Below are positions 36,221 to 48,500 of a DNA stretch of 64,000 nucleotides, in pieces. The stretch's first letter is position 1. Every line of letters begins with the position of its first letter. Under the pieces are notes generated by a model. It did no database searches. It was not told where the DNA came from and saw only the letters and a list, made by a program, of their open reading frames with translations. Both the position numbers and the translations under genes were made by a program. Location: contig NC_061475.1 in NCBI RefSeq assembly GCF_022581195.2, forward strand, positions 4,526,001 to 4,590,000, in the 5' to 3' direction. The stretch is from Helicoverpa zea. Lineage: Eukaryota; Arthropoda; Insecta; Lepidoptera; Noctuidae.

Positions 36221-37180
36221 CTTCGGCCGTTCAGAGAATGCGTTCCTGACACCTATCAGTTAGTCACGACTAGTGATGGGCACAACATAACACTGAGTTC
36301 GTTACCGTTCCTTCAAAATGAACCGCCGCATTATTTTAAGATTATTTTCGTTTTAAATTGGCGGAATCATTTGTTTTATATTTTAGTTATTTAAGTGGAA
36401 ACCAAAAAAAGGTAATATTCATATAATAAAATTGTTTTATTTATTCTTTGTTACAAGTACATTGAATTGAATGTGCGAACAGAATATTAATCAGACTCCG
36501 ATTTGCTTGAGGAGGTGGTGTCTTCATCATCATCTTCGCCTACATGTATAATTATATTATTATCAATAACAGAATCAATCCTGATATCTCGGTCTAACAA
36601 AAGCCGGGTAATCAAATAAAAACAGATCGAAAACACTTGAAAAACGTGGTCTATGCGCACGAAACGACAACGGACGACTGTTTTAGCGTCACAAAATGGC
36701 GGCCCATAACGCCATTTGGGGTTACCATTTTTAATCTAAGTATAAAAATGCGGTTTGGTCATAGTTTTATTTTTATATTTCATAAACGTTATAATTAAGT
36801 CTTATAGTCCATTATTTTCCAATTCTTAAAAAGAAAATCAAAACGTATTATTTTATATTGTAACTGTATAAGAACAGATTACGATACTTGCCTGTTATTT
36901 TTAGCACAGCACTACAAAATATAAACCGCTGACATAACCTTGTAATAGCGCAGTATAGATTTAGAAAAATATTGTTTACCAAGTTATTTGACACTCAGTT
37001 TGGCACAAAATTATAACATTCATTGATTATTGATATAATAATGTTGTTTTAATGCTCCTCAATTGTTAAAACGGTAAACAACCAGCAAAAATATTTTTAT
37101 CGTAACTGCAACGCCATTGCAAAGTTACGTCGTCAGTTCAATCGCGACGTGTCAGGAACGCATTCTCTGAATGGCCGAAC
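36221..37180 (-). mobile_element. 960-bp TIR DNA transposon, copy 2 (inverted), TATA duplication
   Basis: Reverse-oriented copy of 21963-22922, again 960 bp, flanked by TATA at 36217-36220 and 37181-37184. The transposase-tail-like frame (…GEDDDEDTTSSSKSESD) and the AATAAA are on the minus strand here, with the stop near 36490. It agrees with copy 1 in every stretch I compared by eye, which suggests recent movement. Confidence 0.85.
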
Positions 37181-37184
37181 TATA

Positions 37185-38870
37185 AATTATTTTCAGTGGT
37201 ATCAACAAACGTGGCATTCAATTCAATTAGTGTTGTCGACTATTGTATAGGGTGTGAAAAAATATGGCGTTCAGTGCCTTAGCTTTTGGTTCGGGGTCCG
37301 AAAGGATGTTGTTTATGATGTCGAGACGGTAAACTGGCAATTGTGGGAGAAATAGAAAATTATGAAAGTGGTTACAGAGATTTTGTTTCATTTTATTTTC
37401 GGTTTTTTTTTTGGTTGCCTAATGTTATTGTTTAGGGTAGTCGATGATGATTGTTTTCATGTTGGAGGTATGTGTTAAACAAAAGATATAGTTAAGTGGT
37501 CTTACTATGTCGCCTTTATTGTTCTAGAGATAATAAGGGTTCTGGGTCATCACTTTGTCTTGTCTTCTACATGAATCTGTTCAGATAGTAGGCCATAGAC
37601 GTCTTTAATTACCAAGAATATTTATTTTCCTACAAGTTATAGAAACTAATGCCTATTGTAATATTGTCAAAACCAGTTAACATTGATTCTTGCTTCCTTG
37701 TAATTATGATAAAGTATTTTTTTTTCTTTGAAAATACACTGCAGAAACTATCGCAAAGTACCTCACTAAAATTCATCGCAACTTAGACGATCAAAATTTC
37801 AAGGCGCCACACAAATCCTTTTCAATTACGAAACTGCATTTAATATGCAACATGTGGTGTACAAAACAAAATATTACAATAGCTGGGTCCTACAGGAGTT
37901 CACTGGGATATTGTATGTAGCTGCCTGATATTGTATGTAGCTGCCTGGCCCGTAACAAGATCACCACAGAGTAGGGGAGAACAGAGAGAGAAACAGGAGA
38001 ACTGTCATTTGTTTTATGGATATGCTCGTATCGTTGTAACTGTTGTAAATGCTAGTTGTTTTTCTACTGTTGCGGTATAATTATGTATTACTGGTAATTA
38101 TATATTTTGTCTGGTCATATTGTATGTATGAATTACATAAAAACAAAATATGTTTGACTCAAGTTTGAACTATGGACTGTAGTCAACGGGGTCCCGGATT
38201 CTATGCGTTAGGCTAAAATCGCTTTTCAGTGACACTTTTACAAAGCAGCCAGATTCTAAAAGCTGTGTGTGTGTTTACAAAGCAGCCTGAGAGAGCGTAT
38301 AAAGCCAGTACCCAAAAATACTACTCAACAGCAGTCGGTGTCAAAATTCTACATCAGAGGCAGAGATTTAAAAGTTGCTTCTTACTCGATTAGAAGATCA
38401 GCTGGTAAGAAGAGAAGAAGATAATATGTATGTTCGGAGAAAAAGATGATCAGCTGTCTATTACATTACGCAAGCCTTAGATATTTATTCCATTTCCAAA
38501 ACTGCCAAGAATATCAAATTTCCCAAGGCTACTCTGTACCAAAATTCAGAAGTGAAATCTTCATACAAAGTCGTGGTGACATAACCGTTCGCAACAATAT
38601 CGCTGCAGCAGCATTGGCTTGACGTGGCTCCACCATGCACGTTTGTTTTATGTCACAATACTCTATTATATTACGTGCTGTCGAGTCTCGAGAATTTTGT
38701 GATAAGTATAGTTTAAGCCCTCACATTTTTGTAACGCCAGAAAAAGGCCGTTACGCTTCAATATTATATGTATTTAACAATTGTACAACCTGACTAGATA
38801 TAGGGTTGAAAAGTTATAGGGTTAATATATGGGTATTTTGGGTGCTAAGTCTTTCAGGTTTCCAGCTTGA
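37185..38870. other. Intergenic; 20-bp tandem duplication at 37909-37948
   Basis: GATATTGTATGTAGCTGCCT occurs twice in tandem. Nothing else recognised. Confidence 0.5.
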
Positions 38871-39690
38871 GTGTGGGTCCACACTGCAAGCGCGGTGACT
38901 GGAGCCTAGGCGGGCGCGGCGAGCGGTGGCGTCGGGTGGCCACAGTGAAGGCGCGAGCTCTTGTAGCGGTGTGACGTACATCAGGAGTGCAACACCTTGA
39001 CTTATAGGAAATTGTTCTTTTATTTCACTCCATAACTTTCTTGTTATTGTGCGATTATTGTGGTGTGGATGTTTGCTTTGCCAGATCGGTGGTTTAGATT
39101 GAATTGCACTTATAAACGATTCAGTATTCACCGCCATTTTTTAGACAAACGAATATAAATGCACATACGCCGAACGACAAGATCGAACTGGTTTGTTACC
39201 CCCGCCGTCCGCGCATTGGGTCGCTCAATGACTAGGCCCGTAGTGTGGCCAGAACGCGAAGATAGAAGCGTTTGAAACTTACGCTCGCTGTGTCGCTCAG
39301 TCCCATCGCACTAGGCTTCCTAATGAAACTCGCCTTTGCGTCCATATTGAAGTGACTATGGCGTCGTCCTAATTGGGAGCGATCGTGCGATGGCGCGATG
39401 CGTTTTTCATCTAAGACGTCGTCCTAATTGACAGCGATTGTACGATGACACGATGCGTTCTCGTCGTTCGATGAGTTCAAACATACAGATTTCATCAGAG
39501 TGTCCTATTTGAACCTCGCAAGTGAGATAGTGAGATCGTGAGATGAAAAACGCATCGCGCCATCGTGCGATCGCTCCCAATTAGGACGACGCCATAGTCA
39601 CTTCAATATGGACGCAAAGGCGAGTTTCATATGTTTGATATTTCGCGCCCGTCGTCGCAACCGCGCTAGGCTCGCAGTGTGGACCCACAC
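38871..39690. mobile_element. GC-rich foldback element
   Basis: Outer ends GTGTGGGTCCACACTGC and GCAGTGTGGACCCACAC are inverted. Inside, 90-bp arms at 39323-39412 and 39541-39630 are near-perfect reverse complements, and one arm motif (GTCGTCCTAATTG...GCGAT) is repeated in diverged form at 39416-39450. The open frame on the minus strand (38814-39137) crosses the left end and is not a credible gene. No target duplication was found. Confidence 0.65.
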
Positions 39691-42009
39691 TTATGGTGCA
39701 AGTAAGAGCAGTCTTATCAGGTTATCCACAAGTGACTTTTAAAAATGTCTTTATTCATTTTAAATAAACTCGCTGTTCTATACTCGTGCCTGTCTGTCCC
39801 GCGACCCTAATAGGTGCACAAAAGACTCAAGAAAAAGAGACGATCTCACAGTCCCATCCGATGTACCTAGACTTCAAATCTCAAAAAAAAGTGTTGTCTC
39901 ATTTTATGAGTCCAAATGAAATAACTTATCGGTATATCAACTGAAAAAAAGGTAACTAATGCCTCTTTCCTAATATAAAGTCAATATTTTTTGGTTCACC
40001 CAGTTACCCCTAGTTACTGGTTACTTTATAAACATTTCCACATAACCAACCAATTAAACAAAATTAATCGTTCCAATATTATCGTTTAGTAATTAGCGAT
40101 CACAGGAACTCGAAACTGTTTTAATTAACGAATTTAGAGTTCGAATCGATTCGATTTCGGTAATGTTACGTAATTCTGAACCCACTCGATATATTAGGGG
40201 TCGCAAACATGTGGGGGTAGACATTTTGACCGCGGAACCATCTGATGTGACTTTGGAAGGTACATTTAAACATGTTGTAATTAGTATTTTGAACGGTAAA
40301 GACGAATTTAAATCGGAGAATGCGATTCATGGGTTCCATACTCGTAATAATGTGCCGTAATCTATTCTGTGTCTAGTGTCTTCATCGGTACGACAATAAT
40401 ACTATGGTATGGTATTATTAGCCAATATTTAACGATCTACACATGGATGAAAAGTAGCCTAGGTATATAAAATTCAGATCTTACTGTAAAGTTTCACTTT
40501 AATCCATTCAGTAGTTTTTCCGTGTCAGAGATACAAACATATGCAGTTGATTTCATATTATCCAAGCTTAAAATCTAATTTAAATAAAAGGCCGTATTTA
40601 ACTAAAATGTTCTACAAACTGTATACATTTCTAACATTACTTGAATAGAGAATCGACAACCATGAAAATGTTAAAATCCCATGGAACGGAGATGACGTAA
40701 ACCTTTATGGAATCCCCTAAGACGATTTGTTCCCCTCGATCTAATAGCGTTTTTGTGTTTTTATTTTATTCTTTTTATCATGTATTTTTGGGAATTGTGA
40801 CTGTATCAATGTGAGGATTTAACACTCTTGTATAATCTTTTATCAGGTGGAATCCTAATGTTGAAAGACATGTCATCTACCTAGCCATTCCTTAAGTCGT
40901 TCCAATCATTTCATATTTATTGTGACTAAACAGAAATTTATATCTTCACAAAATCGTAGGTACTGATACATATTCCTACTTACTTTTAACCTTGCCATAA
41001 AGCCAAAAATATTTCAGCTAATTTGAAAGACTAGAAATCGGCTGTCACTTCAACCGCTTCTTCCATGCAAAATATTATCAATATTAATACAGCCGTTTTC
41101 GCATGATAGTACTTAGCAAAAACAGACTTACATTCTCTTTAGTTAGGAGCAAATACACTTTTTGGCTGCCAAATGTAGCAATCCCTTCTTGTCAGTCTGG
41201 TAAAAACATTCAATTTTCTTTAGCGCCATCTTTAAATATAACGTTTTCAATTGGCGACGCATAAGACGGTCCAAGTTTACGAGCTTAATAAAGACATTCT
41301 GCCGTCGTAAGTAAATCACTTAGTTTACCTGGCCTTAATTATTCAGAGAATTTCTAGTTATCTATGGAAACTATGACCGTTTGCTATGTGTAGGTAGAAG
41401 ATAGGTTTTACTGTTCTTAAGTAATTGAATTTAGTTTAGTTTTCTTTTTGCGTAAATCCTTGTAGATAAAACTAGATCGTAGTGGCCTGGTGTTTAAAGC
41501 CTCTCAACTTGGTGCTTTGGATTGACTCCTGGACTTGTAAGTAGCAATGTAATAAATAAGAATTTAAATTTGGAGACCAAAGTAATATTTTATCAAGTAA
41601 GTATACACCTGAATTCCTTGCTTTACAGTCCAAACATAATAGATACTTTTTATAGATAGTAGAAAGAAAAACTACGACTAGGATTTTATCAATTCAAAGA
41701 CACATAATAACAAAGTTATGTTCATTTATTCAGACACAGCAACGATTAAATGCATTGTTTTTTCAATTTGTACATCATAAGTCATACAATATTTTGTTCT
41801 ATATTTTTGGTAGACCAGCTACCAGTAGATATTGTATTTCAATTGGATACCTGTATGCTTTCTTAAATAAGATTTGATTTACAAAAATTCAAGATACAAT
41901 TTTACGTTTTCCAGCTTGAAACATTATTATATGATCAGGTATCATTAGTAATGTATCACCAAGTCTTATTAAATTACTTAGGCGATTATCACTCACAACG
42001 ATAAATGTG
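39691..42009. other. Intergenic; Helitron-like fragment near 40440-40560
   Basis: A weak Helitron-like block (TAGCCTAGGTATATAAAATT ... TTCACTTTAATCCATTCAGT) is visible. The 65-codon frame at 40163-40360 has no recognised motif and no splice partners. Confidence 0.4.
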
Positions 42010-42143
42010 GAAGAAAAGCCATAAGAAAGGTAGGTCAAGCACCTTCTCGTAGTTCACGGTACCGTACAGTAGGCGTGATAAAACTATCAGTTAATAGGTA
42101 CTAACGAGGCGTTCGGGTTCCTTTTGAAGTCACAACCATTCTG
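42010..42143 (-). repeat. Dispersed repeat, pairs with 13618-13710
   Basis: The reverse complement shares CGAACGCCTCGTTAGT, AACTGAT and TGACCTACC...CTTATGGC with 13618-13710. Confidence 0.5.
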
Positions 42144-42796
42144 TCAAACATTGGTCGCAAACGGATCGCCGCCTGGATGTATTTTCAACTTTCCAAAAAA
42201 CATTTGAACATCTAGTTCCATATTTAAATTATTACATGTCCTGCATTTCAAAACTCATTGGTCCCGCAACTCATTGGGACACCATCATTATTATTGCCAC
42301 AGTCACACCACGAAAATAAAAAAAAAAGATTCTAAACCTGAATGTTTTAGATCACATCACAGTCTAAAATAATGGGTTGGTAAATATTGCCCTTCTGCTT
42401 TTTCTTAGGCTACGTTTGCCTCTTGCTGTTCTTTTATCACGAGGTGGGGATGCTCTGTTCGGTGGATGTACCCAATCTGGACACCTGGAAAGATTAATAT
42501 AGGGTTAAAAAAAAATACTTGTCTTACTACTATGTACTTGTACGGTAGACTGCACATCAGTGGTAACTGTCATGCACCTTAACTCAATAGTAATAAGTAC
42601 GATTTTCCTACAAAACTGTTACCACAGACCTGAAGTTGACTGTATAGCTTGTTAAATGCAGACAGATGTGTCAGTAGTATGCAAGGGCATCAAGCCCATA
42701 TAAAAATGGGATAAGTCTAAGATACAAAAAGCCTGGTAGATTGATTATTTTGTATTTGTGCAATTGCAAGACCAAGTTCCTTTGATTTAAATACTA

Positions 42797-43268
42797 ACAG
42801 TCTTACTTATAAACGTGAATTAAATAATAAGTTATACTTAAGGGGTGTTTAAAAAAGATCTTACTTATAAACGTGGCTTAACTAAATCACTTGCTTAATA
42901 ATGTCTTAAATGAGCTGTCAAATTAAGTAGCCTCACACCCTTGTTTAACCCGCTTATTAGCAAAATGGCTGGATCTTTACCAGCTGATTTTTCATTTCCG
43001 GTCTTTAGACATCTCAACTTTTTAATTTTATATTTTACGGATGCCATTGTTGCCATTACACAACGTTTTGATGACAAATATTTTTTTAAGCTACCAACAT
43101 TCAGGTAGTGCTGAGAAATTAGTATGTTTCTATGTCATTATTCGTTCATTAGTTAATACATGCTTTAGCAACGTTTATAGGTATAAAAATCACTACTTAA
43201 GGCTTTAAGTAGTATTAGTTAAAACAATGCTTAGACGATGATTAGTTGATTTTTATAAGTAAGGCTGT
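42797..43268. mobile_element. 472-bp MITE
   Basis: ACAGTCTTACTTATAAA at the left pairs with TTTATAAGTAAGGCTGT at the right. A third end-like block (ATCTTACTTATAAACGTGGC) lies inside near 42859, suggesting an internal duplication of the left end. Confidence 0.65.
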
Positions 43269-43373
43269 AAATGTATTGTAAGGAGGCTGTTAATTTTGTT
43301 TAATTTCAGTCAATTTTTGTAATGCACTGTGCCTTTTTCCCAAAGTTTTTAGTTCCCAAAAAGTAAAACACTA

Positions 43374-43506
43374 ATGGCCTTACTACAAACACATAAAAAA
43401 CATCTGTTGAACACTTGTCTAAAAAGTATGTCGCAAACCTTATTTCAACGTCATAATCTAAAAAATAATTAGACAAGTGTTTAACAGACGTTTAAACGTT
43501 TTTGGC
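43374..43506. mobile_element. Small MITE, related to 47001-47143
   Basis: GGCCTTACTACAAA at the left and inverted AACACTTGTCTAA / TTAGACAAGTGTT blocks inside match the element at 47001-47143. The right end is eroded. Confidence 0.5.
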
Positions 43507-44309
43507 TCGACGGTACTTTAACGTACTTTTTAAGGTACACAGCTGATTTAGTTCAAAATTCAATGTAAACAACGTCCAACAACAACAACAATGTTACGTC
43601 CATGAATGAGAATAATTTTCCTCAACGAGATACCATCAAAATCGTTGTTGGTTTTTACGCTGTGCCTATATTTACCGAAGCGTGGTTTTATTTATAAATA
43701 TTTTCCCACCTCAGTAAAAATACTACGTACTCTTCTTTTTTTGCTGCGTTTTAAACCGGCCCATTATTACACTACTACTCAAATAATATTGTGAGTTATA
43801 AGCCATTAATTTGATATATTTGTAAATAAATCTCTCGTAATTCTGATAATACTGATAAACCTAAGACTTGTTACCTCATTTTGGAACATAATTATATCTA
43901 GAAACTGTGACTTCCTCGATAAATAAGCTATCTAATGCTGTGGTCAATTTAAGAATTGGCCCAGTAGTTAAAACATCCTAACAGACAAACTCTTCAGCTT
44001 AACAATATATTTAAAAATTTAATCATAATGTACAGCAAAATGATATCAGTTATGCAATATGGGTAGACAAAACATACCCACGTTGATATTACAAAGTAAT
44101 TGCAAAAATAATTTGTTTTTGCAGTAAAATCAACAATAATTGTCACCTGCTCCGTAATATAAATATTGGCATAATTTAAAAAGCAAACATTTGTCTTTCG
44201 AGCCGCGTTAAACATATTTATTTAAAGTGAGTCCAAGAATTTAGTCACTTTTATACGATGCGCGAAGTAATTTCGCGGAATATACATATTTTAGTCACTT
44301 TTAAATTAT
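43507..44309. other. Intergenic, no recognised features
   Basis: AT-rich, with no supportable gene. Confidence 0.5.
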
Positions 44310-44542
44310 TAGCACGTTAAACTGTAGGTCCCGGCTGTCATTGAACATCCTTGGCAGTCGTTACGGGTAGTCAGAAGCCAGTAAGTCTGACACCAGTCTA
44401 ACCAAGGGGTATCGGGTTGCCCGGGTAACTGGGTTGAGGAGGTCAGATAGGCAGTCGCTTCTTGTAAAGCACTGGTACTCAGCTGAATCCGGTTAGACTG
44501 GAAGCCGACCCCAACATGATTGGGAAAAAGGCTCGGAGGATG
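44310..44542 (+). mobile_element. 5'-truncated SINE with 17-bp target duplication
   Basis: Carries only the body and tail of the SINE family at 28644 (from GCACGTTAAACTGTAGGTC to ATTGGGAAAAAGGCTCGGAG), with no tRNA head. Direct repeats AGTCACTTTTAAATTAT flank it at 293-309 and 543-559 of the 44-kb block (44293-44309, 44543-44559). The duplication shows that it inserted in this truncated form. Confidence 0.88.
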
Positions 44543-45280
44543 AGTCACTTTTAAATTATATCTACAAAAAAACTGTAGTGTTGGTACAGTCATTGTAGGT
44601 AAACTGTGAACCCTGTAGGTATGTTTTACAATGACAAGCTTATAAATTGAACATGACGCTTTTACAAACGTTCGTTTATGAATTCATGAGTATTTTAAAA
44701 TTACATGATAATTATGTATCACTAACATTAATCCATTATTAGCACCTGATAATTAACCAATCATGATTCGCGATAAATTCGACAACGATACAATTATATT
44801 AAAACGTGAACATTAACTCAAATCTATACAAAATTAATGAAATTGTCCAAAATTATCATTTCAGTACAACGATATATTTCAATGAAAATTTGCAGATAGG
44901 CATCAAACTACATGACATCAAGTTATAATTAGCAAACAAAAATGTTTATATTCGTTGTCTTAAAATTGGGTGGCCAGTTGAATCAAAGAATGTTAATAAG
45001 GCCGTTCCGAAGGACCAAAAATGTGGACGAATGTGTCAAGCTGAAAGAGTGAGGTCGATAGGAATGAGTGAGAGATGGAAAACAAATTCGCTCCAAATAC
45101 AAGCTTAAAAGCAGCGAAAAAAATCTACAAAAACAATTACAGGAAAGTTACAAAATATAAACCTAAACCAAATTGTTATTTATCTGTGTGGTTTTTGTAT
45201 AAAATCATTTAAGATGTCATTGATTATTATGATTGAAAAAATTCCGGAAAATATTCTTGTATTTATATAAAATTTTCACG

Positions 45281-45465
45281 CATTAAGCCTGCATCGGATT
45301 ATAGTGCATAAGCTTTTTCGCAGAAACAGGTGCACCCTCTATTCCTGACTATCATAATCCGACACGACCGTAGAGAGTTTCTTAAAATCTACTAAGCAAT
45401 TTCTGCCCGAACCCGAGACCCTTTGCACGGCTGTCAAGCTCGCGACCACTACACCGAATTAAATA
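45281..45465 (-). mobile_element. tRNA-like SINE fragment just past the lysozyme-like gene
   Basis: The minus strand reads GGTGTAGTGGTCGCGAGC...GGTCTCGGGTTCGGGCAG, a decayed A/B-box head, then a body with GGTGCACCTGTTTCTGCG and GCATAAGC. A related body fragment is at about 60888-60925. It lies directly 3' of the lysozyme-like gene. Confidence 0.5.
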
Positions 45466-45469
45466 AGTT

Positions 45470-45475
45470 TTTATT
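45470..45475 (-). promoter_or_regulatory. Poly(A) signal of the lysozyme-like gene
   Basis: AATAAA on the minus strand about 28 bp past the TAA at 45503-45505. Confidence 0.5.
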
Positions 45476-45502
45476 ACATAAATAGATAGTAAAAACAAAT
45501 GC

Positions 45503-48500
45503 TTACTTCTCAATATCAGGCAGCAGTTGTCCCTTGCACCTTGCCTCCCATTTGGCCCAGTACTTAAACCCTTCTTGTTCAAACACCTTCACGGCGCAAA
45601 TGCCATCGTCCTTTATGTCTTCATCTAGTAATGCTGTGAATGAAGGAAATAATATTATCAGGCTAAATTACTTAGTAACTTTTTGATATCGTCGTTAATT
45701 AGACTATGTTAATGACTTAGGTGTTCTTTCATTCCATTTCTACATTACACAAAGAAAGAGACCTGGATGTAATCTGGAGGTTAACATTTCTTCAAAGACC
45801 GGTACTCAGCTGCATATGTTGTTGGGGACTGTATCACGGAATCTCGAAGTTCAAAATGCCGAAGTACTGAAGCCATAAAGTACACAAGATCGATGCACGT
45901 GACTTAGAATGTACGCTACATCGAAGTACTGAATTGCGAATGTTCATGATACCGATGTACGGAATATCGAAAGTTTGTTATAGCGAAGTACGTGATTGCG
46001 ATTGTTCTGAATCCCGATGTACGGAATATCGAAAGTTTGTGACACCGAAGTACCTAATATCGAAGGGTTTAAAATCACGGTATCTGCGGTAATTGGTAAT
46101 ATCAACCAGAAATGCTTTAAATATCGTATTTTGATCAATTTCCAGTAAAAAATGCATTGCTTTAATGTACTTGTGTTAAATCTACGAGATCTTATGTTGT
46201 TATTCCACGACTTTGTTTTCGATTTCTGTCGTGGTTCACATTTATTCATCATTATTTGCCGAGCCTTTCCCAACAACCACCCACCCACCTAACATTGTAT
46301 TGAGGTCTGCATTATATTGCGCCTAGCCTTTCCCCAACAACAATGTTGGGGTCGGTCTACGAGATCTTATGTTGTCGCTCCTTGTAAAACATTGATGCGC
46401 CCCTGGCCCCAATACAATGCTGAAAACAAAAAGTGTATATAATATAATAATGCAGACCTCAATACAATGTTAGGTGGGTGGGTGGTTGTTGGGAAAGGCT
46501 CGGCAAATAATGATGAATAAATGTGAACCACGACAGAAATCGAAAACAAAGTCGTGGAATAACAACATAAGATCTCGTAGATTTAACACAAGTACATTAA
46601 AGCAATGCATTTTTTACTGGAAATTGATCAAAATACGATATTTAAAGCATTTCCGGTTGATATTACCAATTACCGCAGATACCGTGATTTTAAACCCTTC
46701 GATATTAGGTACTTCGGTGTCACAAACTTTCGATATTCCGTACATCGGGATTCAGAACAATCGCAATCACGTACTTCGCTATAACAAACTTTCGATATTC
46801 CGTACATCGGTATCATGAACATTCGCAATTCAGTACTTCGATGTAGCGTACATTCTAAGTCACGTGCATCGATCTTGTGTACTTTATGGCTTCAGTACTT
46901 CGGCATTTTGAACTTCGAGATTCCGTGATACAGTCGTTGTTGGGAATAGGCTAGGCAAATGATGAGAGATTGAAACCATAAAAAGCCTTTAACATTTACC
47001 GTCTTACCACAAAAACTTTTAAACGTCAGTTTTAGACTTGTCTAAAAAAATGTCAAATTATGACGTTGACATATGGTTCATTTTGCAGCCAAATTTTTTT
47101 TAGACAAGTGTAAAACAGGGGTTAAAGTTTTTATAGTAAGGCCATATAAGTTCAAGAATTTCATTGATAGATAACTAATTTTTTTGTGAAAACTCTCCTA
47201 ACTTGATATCAGTTGAAAATATAACAATGAATATTAAAATTAGTCTAAGTCATTAGTGAATTGTCTTACCTTCGCAAGTAATATCGCACTTCCCACCTTT
47301 CTTGCCTTCCTTGCACCATTCACTTCCTATCTGAAATTATAATAACAGGTCTCTAAAATAAGGCCTAAATGTCAACAAGTTTCGCCCACATTATAACTCC
47401 TACCTATGATAATGTTGTTAGAACTTAGAAATCACGATATATAGATATCTTTTTTAGTAAAGTGTGACCTCAAGGTAGCATAAAAAAGTATTTGAGCCAT
47501 AAGAACAAGCTCTATGAGAAAGAAAGAACCAAAAAAACTCACTTATTTTCTTTACTTAAATAATAATAAGTTTGAAACTGTAGGTACACGTGAACTAGCC
47601 TTGGTGATGGATAGACCAATGAAACAATTTATGAAACTTACCTGAAATAATCCATAGAACTTTCTTCTGGGAGACTTCACTACCATAGCTGAGGTATTCC
47701 TATCACTCTCCTGTTCTATTAAACATACCCCTGAAAAGAGAAAACAGTACAAAATAAGTAACAAACACCAGAAAATACTTATTTACAAAATACGTAGTAT
47801 TTTAGCGCTATAAGTAAACAGGTGTCAAACCTGATAAAATATCTTCATGACTTTCCATCAGAATACTTGACAGGTAAATATTGATTGTAAATTCTAGCAA
47901 ACCATACATCCTGCCAAGAGATACCATTTACAAATTTATTACGTAAAACTGCAGATACCTCGAATTTATAAGAAACAGGTATCTACTACTATAGTGAATC
48001 TGGTCATCATTATGTCAGATGTCAAATGCAGGACGCATTTTGCAAATGGTGGAGATTCTCTAAGTATATACATTGTAGTCTTTGGTGGAGATTGAGGGAA
48101 TGTCACGCTTTCTGTTTAAAGTTTAAACTTTTTTCTTTAACTTTTGATTTTGGTTTCAGGGCCGCGGTAAGTCTTTCGAATAAGCCTGCTCACACTGGAT
48201 TTATTAAGGAGGTCCGTTAATAAAATTATGCTTATAACTTTACTTGATTGACACTTTTACTGAAATTCAGAGCAAATAAATTCTGATTCTATGGTCATTC
48301 TAAATTCACATTTGTCACTACATCAAGCAACAACAACTTGATAATAGATAGTAAATACTAACAACTTGATACAACTTGATAGTACATACTAACAGTTTTG
48401 TAACAATTTTGTTATTCTATTCTCTATTATAATACTGAGTATCTATTCTAACCAGTAATTTACAGGTGAGCTATAAATGGTGTAATCTATTGCTAAAATT

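Noticed and set aside
21963..37180. Composite transposon carrying the MBF2 pair between inverted 960-bp copies
   Set aside because: Each copy has its own TATA duplication, which indicates two separate insertions and not mobilisation of the whole interval.
38814..39137. 107-codon minus open frame
   Set aside because: Crosses the left end of the GC-rich foldback and owes its length to base composition.
44309..44593. 94-codon minus open frame
   Set aside because: Antisense of the truncated SINE; the same translated text recurs in every copy of the SINE.
45944..46818. Two identical 114-codon open frames (minus 45944-46288, plus 46474-46818)
   Set aside because: They are the same frame in the two arms of the foldback element, made of its repeat units. 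No known motif; identity follows from the palindrome, not from gene duplication.
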